64,000 bases of DNA from Piliocolobus tephrosceles (Eukaryota > Chordata > Mammalia > Primates > Cercopithecidae). The notes under the pieces are model-generated. The model searched no databases and was not told where the DNA came from. It saw nothing but the letters and a program-made list of their open reading frames with translations. Position 1 is the stretch's first letter, and the number at the start of each line of letters is the position of its first letter. Made by a program: the position numbers and the translations under genes. This document shows positions 24,654 through 35,664 of this stretch, one piece after another. The stretch is taken from contig NC_045438.1 of the NCBI RefSeq assembly GCF_002776525.5, positions 158,663,920 to 158,727,919 of the forward strand, in the 5' to 3' direction.

Positions 24654-27020
24654 GTGAGTGCTTTCCTCTGAAAGTCAAAGGAATGTATTTTCATCTTGAT
24701 AGGACAAAAAATACGAAACACCTCTCTCATCTATTTACCGTACAACCTAAAATGCAGAGATTATTTGAAAAGACAAAAATGTCTTTATCTAAGAGCAAGA
24801 ACTTCTATTACAGTTATAGTCTCACCTTATAGGCCTGTATATATAAGTACATAACTGGTACATCAATATTTATTTTAAATTTAGCAGATTCAAATATGTC
24901 CTAATATCTGAGCAGGTTCCAAAAAGGAATTTAGCAACAATGTTTTATTCTATTTTGATTTTATCATAGTGACTTAGGTTGAAGGTATTTTAGAAGTAAA
25001 AGTGTGATTTATCACCTATTCACAGAGAAGCAAAGATTGCTTCTTCTGCAAAATGATTGAATTCAAACAATTACCAAACTCAAGCCCAGGCAGCTTTCTG
25101 GGCCATTATCCTTTGGAAAAAGATGACATTTTAAAGGTTATCTCTTTATAAACATGATTCCAAAGACACTGTAGATAGACACACAGATAGATATCAATAC
25201 GAGTAAAATTCATTTTCTCAAATGTAGATGGTACAGATAAAAATAAAGTTGTGTGTATATTTTCAATTAAGAAGAGTGCAAAGAACTTTAAGACTTTATG
25301 AAAATAATATGTATGCATATTTGTCTTTGTACATACATATATAGTTATTGATATTCTTTGAAAATTAAATCATAAAGGTCCGAATATATTATGGAATATG
25401 CAAATATGTATATACTAAACTGCATTTTCAAGGAGGAATTTTTATATGGATAGTCTCTTTGTTCCTCCTTTCTTTCTTTCTCTTTCCTTTTTTTAAGGTT
25501 TCCAAAGCAGGAAAAACAAATGTTATATGCTTGGCCTAGTTGTTGTTTGCTTTTCACTCTTTTATTCTTCAATAGGAAAGGAAGCCCTATCTTTATTAGT
25601 TGTTAATAAAATGAGACTGCAAAATGTATCCTGACAGCCCCATTGAACCAATTTCTTAAGCAATGGAGGACCTAAGCTACAAAGGATATTTTTCTGGCTA
25701 TTGTCTCAGTCTGCAGGCTTGAGTTATACAGTAGCTCTGTGTCACATCTTAGCTGTGAGCCGTAGCAATAACACTACCAACAATGAGCATGTCTTCCACT
25801 CTCGCTCTGTGTCAGATACTATGCTAAGATATTTACGTACATGGCCGGGCACGGTGGCTCATGCCTGTAATCCCAGCCCTTTGGGAGGTCAAAGCGGGTG
25901 GAATACGAGGTCAGGAGATCGAGACCATCCTGGCTAACATGGTGAAACCCCATCTCTCCTAAAAATACAAAACAAAACAAAACAAAAAAAATTAGCTGGG
26001 CATGGTGGCAGGCACCTATAGTCCTAGATACTTGGGAGGCTGAGGAAGGAGAATGGCATGAACCCGGGAGGCAGAGCTTACAGTGAGCCAAGATTGCGCC
26101 ACTGCACTCCAGCCTGGGTGACATAGCAAGACTCTGTTTCAAAAAAAAAGAAAGAAAGAAAAAAGAAATGTACGTACATTACTTTATTTGATATTCGCAT
26201 AAGAACAAAGCATAAAACTTTCTTTGAAGCACAAGTCAAGGAGTGGGTAAAACAACTCCTTTTAGTAGATGGCAGGTAAATAGAATGCACAGGCAGGATT
26301 AACTATGAAGCAGCTTTACATAGGCTGAAATTCAGGGGAGAGAAGACTTCAAGTGAAATAAAGTCTCACTGCACAGAAAGACAGTGGCAAAGCCTGGGTC
26401 GAGGATGCTTGAATGACTGGGTTCAGATTGGATCTAATCATTGGGTTAGGTCCTTCAACTGCGTCTAGTTGACTCTTTTAGAACAACAAAGGAGTATGAT
26501 ATTTTGGTTGTTAGTGGTGACAGTGTCATTTTTGTTGTATCTGGGATTCTGCTTACAAGAATCATGAGTAAAATTAATCAGTTATGCTGAAACTCTAAAG
26601 GAGCATTAGATTTACATGTAGTTCTGATTTCTGTTAAAGATTGACACAGTAGAAAGTTCACTGGTATATTTCACATTTTAAATAACCTACTAAAATGTAC
26701 TGTGTGAACTGCAGAAATGCTCTTAGTCTTTAGAATGCTCTGTTCAGTGGCTCAAATTGACATACTTTCTATGGTGGCACAGGACACTTAAAACAATAAT
26801 AAACAGGATAGAGTTTACCTTTTCCTGGGAAGTAACATGTTGAGGGGCTGCGAAAAGATGAAAACTTCTAGCAATAAATTGGGGGTACTACTAAGTGTCC
26901 AGTTTTCTGTATTTAAGAAAAAGAAAACAAAACACAGAGTTCTTTAAATTGGTTTGTACACTTGGTATTTTGTACAGTTCCTCTTGTTTGCCCTTATACG
27001 ACTGCCTTCTTTTCCCACAG
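24654..27020 (+). other. Intron between exons 1 and 2
   Basis: 2,367 bp, phase 2. It contains one + strand Alu (25843-26170) in what may be an old MIR/L2 fragment. The rest is AT-rich sequence in which I see nothing else. Confidence 0.8.
25843..26170 (+). mobile_element. Alu SINE with TSD
   Basis: GGCCGGGCACGGTGGCTCAT ... poly(A) with AAAG units. TACGTACAT flanks it at 25834-25842 and 26171-26179. Confidence 0.93.
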
Positions 27021-27273
27021 ATTCCATTTTTCTCTTCACACCGTTGAGCTTCGCTACCCAACTTCCTCACTTCACATTGGAGAAGAGCTTCCTGTGGTTG
27101 TGATGGGGCCTTTAATGCTGAATGCAATCCTACTTCTTTTGGTTTTGATCAGATGGGGCTGTCAGCTACTGTTTGCCTCCTACCCTGATGTCTTGTCAAA
27201 GTTAATCATTACCATGGGACTATGGACAGTTCTAGACCCATTGGCAGTGTTTATAGTGGATACTCTCCTGGGG
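27021..27273 (+). CDS. Internal exon 2 of 4, same membrane protein gene
   Basis: Seen: a 253-bp exon after ...CTTTTCCCACAG and before GTAAGT. It enters in phase 2 and leaves in phase 0, which fits both neighbours. After the split lysine codon it encodes 84 residues starting FHFSLHTVELRYPTSS. Two strongly hydrophobic helices are visible: VVVMGPLMLNAILLLLVLI followed by RWGCQ, and LIITMGLWTVLDPLAVFIV. The charged or polar linker QLLFASYPDVLSK lies between them. This is the clearest coding signal in the window: codon choice is varied and no stop occurs. Inference: these are two membrane passes of a polytopic protein with a short loop. An open frame continues a few codons past the donor, but the GTAAGT and the matching phase with 34974 make 27273 the real end. 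Confidence 0.9.
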
Positions 27274-27889
27274 GTAAGTCAAATGAAATAATCAGGATAT
27301 GAGTCCTTGACATAGAATTTAGCTTTAGTCCATGAATCATTTGACATGGAAAGTTTCAATCATAATGAACAATCAATATTCATCTTAAATCGAAATTAAG
27401 TTTCTTCTGATAAAAAAGTCATGGATGTCTAATATAATCAATTTAAGTGTAATTTTAACTCTCATAAATAAACACTTGAAAAATAAGCCAGAAGTCATGT
27501 TGAAGATCAAATCCTAGCTAGCTGTCACATTTGTAACCTTATTACAAAGAAGCTTTATTTTGTTATATTCTTTTGGTGACTTTTTTTGGGTAACTTTTTT
27601 AATATTAAGGATTTTCATAGGTAAATTTTGCAAAAAGGTAATTGCACAGTAGTTCCTTTAATTGGTTAGGTTATTTATTGACTATGATGTAGTACTCTTC
27701 TGCAATAAATACAGTCAAGAATGAAAGCTTTTTAAACATTTCTAAGTAATAAATGTATTTTAAAAAGTAACACATAGGCATTTATTTAGACTTTTGTGAT
27801 GATATTGAAGTGACATGGTGCATTTTCACCCTAAAATATACATTTCTAGGATTACATAGTTATGAATGATGTATTAAGGTACATAATGA

Positions 27890-28145
27890 CATGTAAATAA
27901 TGGTAATAATAATTCTAATATTTGAAGAGTGCTCTTGTATTTTTCAAGCATCTTCACACAATGTCTTTGATTACATATTTATGACAATCCTGTAAGTTGA
28001 TGGGGCAAGTATTCTTCTCACTTTGCAGCTGGGAGAAACCAGATGCAGAATTACATGACTTATCTAAAGCCATATAGCCAGTTCACACTGCACCCACCAC
28101 TAGGACCCAGATTTCTGAATTCTGAGGATGATGTTCCTTCTATCA
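27890..28145 (+). repeat. MIR SINE
   Basis: TATTTGAAGAGTGCTCTTG ... TATGACAATCCTGTAAG ... CACTTTGCAGCTGGGAGAAA ... CCCAGATTTCTGAATTCTG is a nearly complete MIR. Confidence 0.75.
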
Positions 28146-28384
28146 TGTTAAAATCTCTACTTCAAGCTTTCAGTCAATATATTGCTTTGTGAAATTAAAT
28201 GTATGTTATCCCTGATGACAATTTTTTGATTACCCCAAAATATTTAATTTACCAATGAATTTGGGGGCTATAATTTGAGGCAAAAATGATGTGGCTCTTA
28301 GTGTAAATTTATTACCATATCCAAATCTATTGCTTTGAATTCGCAAGGCGTGGGATTTCCTAAAGAGTGTTACTGAAACGTACT

Positions 28385-28560
28385 GATTCTCAAACCTTAT
28401 TCTGTATCAGAATCTATTGTAGGCTATGGTAAAAACAGATTGCTGGGCCCTATCCCCAGAGTTCTTTCTCTGGTGGGTCTGAAGTAGAGCTCAAGAACTT
28501 GCATTTCTAACACATTTACAGATGACAGTGAAGTTGTTGATCAGGGACCACAGTTGGAGG
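28385..28560 (+). repeat. MER5-type DNA transposon fragment
   Basis: GGCCCTATCCCCAGAGTTC ... GAAGTAGAGCTCAAGAACTT ... GCATTTCTAACACATTTAC resembles MER5A (hAT/Charlie-derived). Confidence 0.65.
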
Positions 28561-29332
28561 ACCACGGACATTATGGATGCATAGGAAAGCTCTGATGAGC
28601 CGACTAAGAAGATCTAGGAATAGCAACATAGGTTGGAAGATGCAAGCTCCTGCATAGGCAGGGCTCAATTGGGCATCCTTTCCTGGGGAAGGCTAGGCAA
28701 GGCTCAATGGGGGATCATCCTTTCCTATCCTGCCTACTTGCCGTGACCCCTGACCTGCAATTTAGCAACTTTACTGAAGCTCCATTTAAATTACCAAATG
28801 CCTTAGATTAAATCATCAAAACAAAATTAAAGATACTGGCAAACAGTGGAGTAATTCAAGTCAAGAAACACTTTACCTTGGAGTCATCACATTTTTAAGC
28901 AATTTCAATAGGCAAAAGAAGAGACACCTGAATTTTAACTAAATTTCTATACTGTAGACCTGGCCATAAAATATCATTCCAAGCAAGGGTGCATATAGAT
29001 ACTACAAATTAATCAATATGATCAAATGTTTATTTATAAAATTATCTTAATGTATAAATAATATTCCACATTTGGTATATTTCTCCTTTTAACAAGAAAA
29101 AGGAAAGTTTCATAACTGGAATGTATGTGTTTGGATTATATTCACCACACTAAGCAAATCATAGAGATGGGTGTTTTGATGGACTCTACTTGTTAACTGT
29201 GTTTGAAATTGATTCTTTTGTCAACAAAGTGCTTTTAGAACATTTGCATCCATGAAGGTATCTCCCACTTTGGGTGCTATAGTAGCAGAGCCTGTCACCA
29301 TTTTTCGCACTCTGTCTCAGGCCCTAGCATGC

Positions 29333-29384
29333 TATTTCTCTGCCTGAGCCCTAATCTGGATAAAAAGTAGATGAAAGATTTGCT
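29333..29384. repeat. 52-bp dispersed direct repeat, copy 1
   Basis: TATTTCTCTGCCTGAGCCCT... matches 31650-31701 at 50 of 52 positions; see findings. Confidence 0.97.
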
Positions 29385-29805
29385 TTCAAGTTCCCTGGGG
29401 ATCTTATTAAAATGCACATTCATGTTCTCACTTATATGTGGGAGCTAAATAATGAGTACATATGAACATAAACAGTGGAATAATAGACATCAGAGACTTA
29501 AAAAGGTGGGAGGAAGGAGGACGGAAGGGGCGTGAGGGATGAGAAATTGGCATGAGGGATGAGAAATTACCTAATGGGTGCAGTGTATACTAGTTGGGTG
29601 ATGGTTACATGAAAAGTCCCAGACTTCACTACTGCACAACATATTCATGTAACAAATCTGCACTTACAGCCTCTAAATCTATAAAAATAAAATCATATTT
29701 AAAAAAATAAAACAAAATGCACATTCTGAGTTAGCAGGTAGAGCCTAGGATTCTTCATTACTGATAGACCCCTAGATGGTGCCAATGATGCTAGTTCCAT
29801 GGACC
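29385..29805 (+). repeat. MER5-like fragment interrupted by an L1
   Basis: Left part 29385-29421 (…GGGATCTTATTAAAATGC) and right part 29724-29805 (…GAGCCTAGGATTCTTCATT … GGACCACACTGTGAGTAAC) together read like a MER5 element. Confidence 0.5.
29422..29710 (+). mobile_element. 5'-truncated L1 3' end with TSD
   Basis: TGTTCTCACTTATATGTGGG ... GTAACAAATCTGCACTTAC ... A-rich tail. AAAATGCACATTC occurs on both sides (about 29409-29421 and 29714-29726). An internal short duplication GGGATGAGAAATT lies at 29535-29570. Confidence 0.88.
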
Positions 29806-30869
29806 ACACTGTGAGTAACAAGGTGCTACACACTTTGCTGAGAAGGCCTTTCCTTTCATTTTCCTGCTTGCTAGGCTGGGCTTTTGCTCACTGGGAATAG
29901 CTGGGCTCTCTTCACAAGACTGGAGTTCTCAAAGCTTTAAGTGCACTAATGTCTTTGTAGATTTCATGTGAGAATTCTGACTGCTTATTCCTGAGTGGAA
30001 ATGACCTTTGCCAGAAATGCCCAGAACCTGCCGACAAGTGTGATTGTTGACTCTAACTATGTAGACCATTTAACATTATTAAAATTAACTAAAACAGTGC
30101 CCCTCAAGCCCACTGGTATATCTAGTTTCTAGTCCCACTGTTAGGGATTAGTGAAAGAATCATGTGCCAAGGAACGCTCCTCAGTTCTTGAAGGACAGAC
30201 CACTGTGTGAAGCCTCCATGCCTTTGAACACCTTGACAACATGGCAGAAGAGGGAGCCTTTTGAGTTAGAAGTGGCTGTGTTTCCTACCCCATCTTTAAT
30301 TTTTTTTCACCCTGCTGATTAGCACATTCTGATTCTCAGTGAACTGAGCTGCAGCCAGCTGGATAACATCTACATTCCTACCTCTCTTATTCTCCAGGAT
30401 AATAAGGTGACTGTGGCATCAAGGATTGATGAGCAGGAGATGTAGAGAGGAATGCTGTCTGCATTCTGGGAGGACCAATTTCCAATTTCTCCCAGAGTCC
30501 TAATGTGCATATTGAGTAGACAGGGTGCCGGGGCTCAGCCTACAGCCACATCACGCGTGAAACCATTTGGGGAGGATGAGCAGCTGTCCCTGTGGTCCTC
30601 TGAGATCTCCTCAGAAGGATGTCTGCAGCAATCTTGGAAGGACTTTTCTTGTTTCAGTTAGTTCCCTCAGGCAGATAAATAGGAGACCAGACCACTGTAT
30701 CCAAGGCAGCTGACAAAATGAGCAGAACTTAATTTACTCTGGACCTCCGATGTAATCTATAGGAAAGTAACCTCCAGCGTGGCCATCTCAGAACCAGTTC
30801 ATAGACCTGGAACCTGATAAAGGCTGCCTTGGATTCCAGCAGATGTATAGAGCACCCTTCTCTCTCTCT

Positions 30870-30892
30870 CCACTTGAAAAAAAAAAAAAAAA
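30870..30892. repeat. Poly(A) run
   Basis: Short A-homopolymer after a CT-rich stretch; no element recognised around it. Confidence 0.6.
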
Positions 30893-31089
30893 GCTAAATT
30901 GTTTTCCAAATTTGCACAAATTATTGGGCAGTTTGAATCCATCAGGTTTTATTGCAGATGACATCTAATTTTGTTATCTTTTAAAACCTCGAGAGCTGTC
31001 TGTAATCCACAGAAAGACAGCATTAAAACCCTTTGGGAACCTGTAAAAATGCACTTGGACGTGGCCACATACTAAAGCTTCAGAAGTAT

Positions 31090-31290
31090 TGATTTAAATC
31101 TATGGGTCTCAAAGTGTGGTCCCTGGACCAACAGCATTAACATCACCTGAGAACTCAACAGAAATGCAAAATCTTAGGCCCTGCACCAAATTCACTGAGC
31201 TAGAAACATTGGGAAGGGGCCCATCACTATGTATATTAACAAGCCTTCCAGGTGATTCTGATGATCATTAATTCTTGAAAACTACTGTTC
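31090..31290 (+). repeat. MER5-type DNA transposon fragment
   Basis: TCTCAAAGTGTGGTCCCTGG ... GAGAACTCAACAGAAATGC ... CCAGGTGATTCTGATGATC is the MER5A pattern. Confidence 0.75.
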
Positions 31291-31640
31291 CACAAGGATT
31301 GCAGTTATCATAGGTTGAATGTCACTTGGGAGACTCAGGTTGCCTGAGTTCATACCTCCAGATCCTTCCGCACTTCTTTTTAGTGGACGAAGCTGAGTAT
31401 CTTCTGGGTTTGATCCAGGTCACTCAGCTCAGGGAGATGCTACTTAATTTTACTGGTATTTTCTGTCTTGAATTCACTTCATTTATGGAGATCTAAGGGG
31501 AGGTGTGGCAGATGAATTGGTTTGAGGCTGAAGTGCTGAGTGGCTGTTGATGTTGCTAGTAATTCTTTGCTAGTCCTTCAGTTTGTTGGTTCAGAGGTTG
31601 GCAATGCATTGATGATACTATGCTCAACAATTTCATTAAG
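31291..31640. other. No gene seen
   Basis: Intronic sequence without an assigned repeat. Confidence 0.5.
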
Positions 31641-31649
31641 TGGATAAAT

Positions 31650-31701
31650 TATTTCTCTGCCTGAGCCCTAATCTGGATAAAAAGTAGAGGAAAGATGTGC
31701 T
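31650..31701. repeat. 52-bp dispersed direct repeat, copy 2
   Basis: Second copy, same orientation, 2.3 kb downstream in the same intron. Confidence 0.97.
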
Positions 31702-31711
31702 ACTGAATGTT

Positions 31712-31850
31712 TTAGTCCATCAGCACATATTTATTGAGTATATACTCTCTACACAAGGTTTTAAAAGATTCAGAATAAATATGGCATAATTCCTGCCCTC
31801 AATATAAACAGTGAGATAAGAATAAAACATGTAAGCAAAAATGAAAGGTA
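31712..31850 (+). repeat. L2-like fragment
   Basis: CATATTTATTGAGTATATAC ... ATAATTCCTGCCCTCAATAT resembles an L2 3' segment. Confidence 0.5.
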
Positions 31851-31885
31851 GGATGCAAACACTATCATTCAGCAAATGATTCTTG

Positions 31886-32605
31886 AGACTCCACATCTTA
31901 TTCCCTTTTGTGCTGCGATAATAAAATACCTAAGACTGGTTAATTTATAATGAACAGGAATTATTGGCTCATGGTTATGGAGTCTGGGAAGTCTGAGATT
32001 GAGGAACTGACATCCTAAAAGTGTTGGAGGCTGCACAAATGTTTCTTATGATTAGGCATAATTGAAACCTGTCAGTAACAATATGAACCCTTGATCAATT
32101 AAGCAACTGACCAATCATATTACCTTCTCCTCCTTGCTCTTGTTACCCAATAAACACAAAGGGCTGTAGATGCTCAGCGGCCGTCTTTGCTCACTAGAAG
32201 CAGGGAGCTCTCTTCTTCTCCTCCATGCTAGCCTTCCCTTAAAATAGTTTCTTTTGTTTTTTGTTATCATTTCTATGTTCATCCCTTCGTTCAGTCTTGT
32301 AATGACGGCCTCAAGCAGTAACAATAGTAACTGCCATAATGACGGTCTCAAGTAGTACCCGTGGCAGTCAACCACATGCAAGGGGCTTCTTGCTGTATCA
32401 TCCCATGGCAGGAGAGCAAAGAGAGGATGAGAGATGGCAAGAATTCAAACTTGCAGCCTCAAGCCCTTTTATAATTGTCATTAATCCATTCATGAGGGTG
32501 GAGCCTTCATGACCTAAACACCTCCCGTTAGGCTCTACCTCCCAACACTGTTGCACTGGGATTAAGTTTCCAACACATGCTTTTGGGAGACACATTCAAA
32601 TCACA
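31886..32605 (-). repeat. MLT1/MST-like LTR, interrupted
   Basis: Outer parts 31886-32021 (CCTTTTGTGCTGCGATAATA ... GAGATTGAGGAACTGACATC) and 32381-32605 (GCTTCTTGCTGTATCATCCC ... CATGAGGGTGGAGCC ... CTACCTCCCAACACTG) form one reverse MaLR LTR with a later LTR inserted. Confidence 0.6.
32022..32380 (-). repeat. ERVK-class-like solo LTR inside an MLT1 copy
   Basis: Segment beginning TGTTGGAGGCTGCAC and ending near ...CATGCA. In reverse it has CTTCTAGTGAGCAAAG and GTGTTTATTGGGTAACAAG, which resemble MER9/MER11-like HERV-K LTRs. A small internal duplication (AATGACGGTCTCAAGTAG / AATGACGGCCTCAAGCAG) lies near its right end. Exact edges and target duplication are not clear. Confidence 0.45.
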
Positions 32606-32624
32606 ACCACTCCATTAGAAGTGA

Positions 32625-32850
32625 CCATAGAGTAGCGGAAAGACCACAGAGTTGGAGTCAGAGAGAGCTGGGTTCTGGTCCCAGCTCTGCTATGTGTCAT
32701 CTATTTGATGTCGGATAGGCCAGTTTACCTCTTCGCTTTTCAATGTCCTCATATGCATCATGAGAAAGTAGTAATATCTACAAATACAAAACACCTACCT
32801 TACTCTTTTTAGAGTGTTGTTGGGAAGATCAAGTAAGAAACTGGGAATAA
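32625..32850 (+). repeat. MIR SINE
   Basis: GAGTAGCGGAAAGACCAC ... GAGCTGGGTTCTGGTCCCAG ... GCTATGTGTCATC ... ATGAGAAAGTAGTAATATC. Confidence 0.75.
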
Positions 32851-32861
32851 ACCTTGAAACA

Positions 32862-32935
32862 TACATATATATAAAATACATACATAAATTATGTATATAA
32901 ATATATACATATATTATATATTATATGTTTAACAT
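32862..32935. repeat. AT-rich (TA)n-like simple sequence
   Basis: ATACATATATAT... and TATATTATATATTATATG runs. Confidence 0.8.
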
Positions 32936-33058
32936 AAAAAGAATAAAGATGAGAGTATTAGAATGAAATGATGATGCTGTGCTCTGTGAATGACACAAGA
33001 TGTAAGAGCCACTGCCCCGATAGTCCAGGCTGGAATTTACAATCTAGTTGGAGAATCA

Positions 33059-33087
33059 ACACACACACACACACAGACACACACAGA
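33059..33087. repeat. (CA)n microsatellite
   Basis: ACACAC tract with a GACAC interruption. Confidence 0.85.
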
Positions 33088-33114
33088 TGTAGTATGGGCC
33101 GTGTGTGATGAATA

Positions 33115-33445
33115 CCATTTGGGAGGCACTGGCTCATTCTCTGATATCTTCAGGTCTTTTCTTAGAGGCCATCTTTTTAGTGACACCTATTCTGAAGCAA
33201 TCTTTAGTGATATTCTTCTATCTTTCCTATACCTCTTCTGGTTTACATTTTTCTTCATAATACCATCCTGTGATATATCATATTCAATAAATTACTTATT
33301 TTAATCTTGCATATATGCTTGCTATCATTCATGTACCCCCTTCTCACCTAAAGGTAAGCTGCAAGAGGGTAGAGCTTTTGTCTAATTGTATTCACTCTTT
33401 TATCTTCAGTTCCTAATGACACATAATAGGCATTCAGTATATGTA
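33115..33445 (-). repeat. L2-like element
   Basis: GGTCTTTTCTTAGAGGCCA ... GCAAGAGGGTAGAGCTTTTG ... ACATAATAGGCATTCAG read backwards as an L2 3' end. Confidence 0.55.
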
Positions 33446-33666
33446 GGTCAAAGAAATAATTAGAATAAAAAAATTAGAATATATTGGTTAGGTTATGTGA
33501 CTATCAAATATATATATATATATTTTTTGTTTCATTAATGAATCTCAAGTCTATTTCATTACCTTTAAGAAACAGCAGAAAGGTATGATGTAGAATAGGA
33601 GAGATGCATGATGACTCTTACAGTCTACTGCCAAAAGTCCGGGCAGCAGTCATACAATTTTGCAAG

Positions 33667-33697
33667 GTACTTGTTAACCAGTCTGGTTAACAAGTAC
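33667..33697. repeat. Perfect 15-bp inverted repeat, 1-nt spacer
   Basis: GTACTTGTTAACCAG at 33667-33681, a single T, then its exact reverse complement at 33683-33697. It could form a cruciform or hairpin. No gene or element explains it. Confidence 0.97.
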
Positions 33698-33892
33698 AGA
33701 ATATAGAAATAAAAGTTTTGAGATGGTGCTCAAAGAAGCAGTAGTTGAGAATTGGAACATCTCAATTCTACTCACTGCCCAATCACTAAAGTATATTTTG
33801 GTGTAGGGAAAATACAAATGAATCTGCTTAGGTTTCTGTTTTCATCTACACATGAGTGATTTGGATAAGCTTTTTTAAAAAATGGCTTTTTC

Positions 33893-34206
33893 GGCCGGGC
33901 GCGGTGGCTCAAGCCTGTAATCCCAGCACTTTGGGAGGCCGAGACGGGTGGATCACGATATCAGGAGATCGAGACCATCCTGACTAACGTGGTGAAACCC
34001 CGTCTCTACTAAAAAAACACAAAAAACTAGCCAGGCGAGGTGGCAGGCGCCTGTAGTCCCAGCTACTGGCGAGGCTGAGGCAGGAGAATGGTGTAAACCC
34101 GGGAGGCGGAGCTTGCAGTGAGCTGAGATCCGGCCACTGCACTCCAGCCTGGGCGACAGAGCAAGACTCCGTCTCAAAAAAAAGAAGAAAAAAAAAAAAA
34201 AAAAAA
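33893..34206 (+). mobile_element. Young AluY, Old World monkey (AluYRa-like) type
   Basis: GGCCGGGCGCGGTGGCTCAA ... GAGATCCGGCCACTGCACTC ... poly(A). Near-match target duplication GGCTTTTTC / GGCTTTTC at 33884-33892 and 34207-34214. It lies about 770 bp before exon 3. Confidence 0.92.
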
Positions 34207-34973
34207 GGCTTTTCAACATTTATCATCAGTTTAATCATCGGTTTAAAAACTAAAGAAATTCTTCCTTCTCTATTGCTTTGGAGAAAAGATACCTTACTTA
34301 ACATTTATATTGCATATTACTTCCACTTGATATCAAGAGACTTATAATTAAAGAACATCCATATTTTATAAAGTCAAAGCTGTCATATGATGATACTTAG
34401 GTCTTTACAAATGTATATACTTTTAAAAACCCCATAGTATTGTTTTTCATGTCTAATCCAATGTAGTGTATGTCTTTACTTGTCTAAAATAAGGACTTAT
34501 TGTTAAATTAATCTAATGTAAACTTGGTTTTCAAACTCACATTAAGTAGCCTGATAACTTTTTTATAAGTTTCTAAAATAAGCCATCTTTTTTATGCATA
34601 GCACAAATTAAATTCCTATCAAATCTGCTTCAGAAAGAAGGGACTCTTTTCACCATCATATTTAATTTCTTCACATCTTGTGCTCATTAAATTCAGAAGT
34701 TAATAGTACATAAATAAAACATGGCTTTTACTTTATGAATTGCATGTCGAGTGTGTGCATGTAAAGGCTAAGAGGGAAGATGAGAAAAACCGGTAAACCA
34801 AGCCTTTTTTCTTTTCCTTTGCATACCAGAAGAGCTGGCAATCTTCAGTACCTAGAAGACTTATTTCAAAAACAATTTATAGGGTCACATAGTCTTTGTA
34901 TATTTACTTTCACCTAACTTGATGATCAGTGTTCCCATTCTTAGTTTTTCAAATCTGTGTTTGCTTTTGTCAG
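34207..34973. other. No gene seen before exon 3
   Basis: AT-rich intronic sequence with no assigned repeat. Confidence 0.5.
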
Positions 34974-35137
34974 TGGCTTACAAATAATGAGGAGACTCCT
35001 ATGGCGGATGCCGCGAAGCTCTACTGGATGTTTGTAAGAACGATGCAGCCAGGCATTCTTGGCGTGGTGATCACAGTGCTGCTTTACATCCTCCTGTTCA
35101 TCATTTCTTCTTTGATTTTATATTTATATTGTCTCAG
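34974..35137 (+). CDS. Internal exon 3 of 4, same membrane protein gene
   Basis: Seen: a 164-bp exon after a T-rich tract ending TTTTGTCAG and before GTAAGG. It enters in phase 0, gives 54 codons, and leaves two bases (AG) that join G at 63547 to make arginine. The peptide runs WLTNNEETPMADAAKLYWMF, then a polar turn (VRTMQPG), then one long hydrophobic helix (VVITVLLYILLFIISSLILY) ending LYCLR. Positive residues after the helix suggest that the following part is cytoplasmic, by the positive-inside rule (inference). The next exon is 28.4 kb away. No exon-like segment with fitting phases was seen in between, although much of that intron is repeat. Confidence 0.9.
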
Positions 35138-35664
35138 GTAAGGTGCTTCAATCACTTTGTTCTTCAATGTGTTCAGCCTCCAGTCTTCTTATTGCACATT
35201 TAGGTTGTGAGGAGACGGTTAAAGAAGAGAAGCTAGAACCATCTCTACATTGCTAAGGTAAACATTTCTTTGGTTACCTGTAACACTTGTCCTGAAGACC
35301 AACCAGAAAATTATTCGACTTTAGGAAAATATGTTCCCCATTATAGAAAGAGCTAATTTTACTGTGAATTATTAAACTTGCTGCTCCAAACCAGAGACCT
35401 GTAGCAAACAAAGAGTAATCTCTTGATATCTAATAACATTCTGGGAAATTTCCTGAAAAGTTCGTCTTAAATTCTCTTTTTCTTTTCCTTCCAACCTGCT
35501 TCTTCCCACACTTTCTACCCGTTAAAGTCACCAACAGAAAAATTATTCTTCAGCTTTGATCCTGAATATCATGGATTTGGCTTGCCAAGTCATCAGTTTA
35601 GCAAACAATGTGTGTTTGTGATGAAAGAGAAGAGAAGCAATAAATGCAAGGTAGTATAAAAAGT

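Larger units (their letters stand above)
27274..34973 (+). other. Intron between exons 2 and 3
   Basis: 7,700 bp, phase 0. It holds MIR, MER5-type, L1, MLT1, ERVK-type LTR, L2 and Alu copies listed separately. Stretches 27274-27890, 28560-29330, 29800-31085 and 34215-34973 show no gene and no repeat I can name. Confidence 0.8.
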
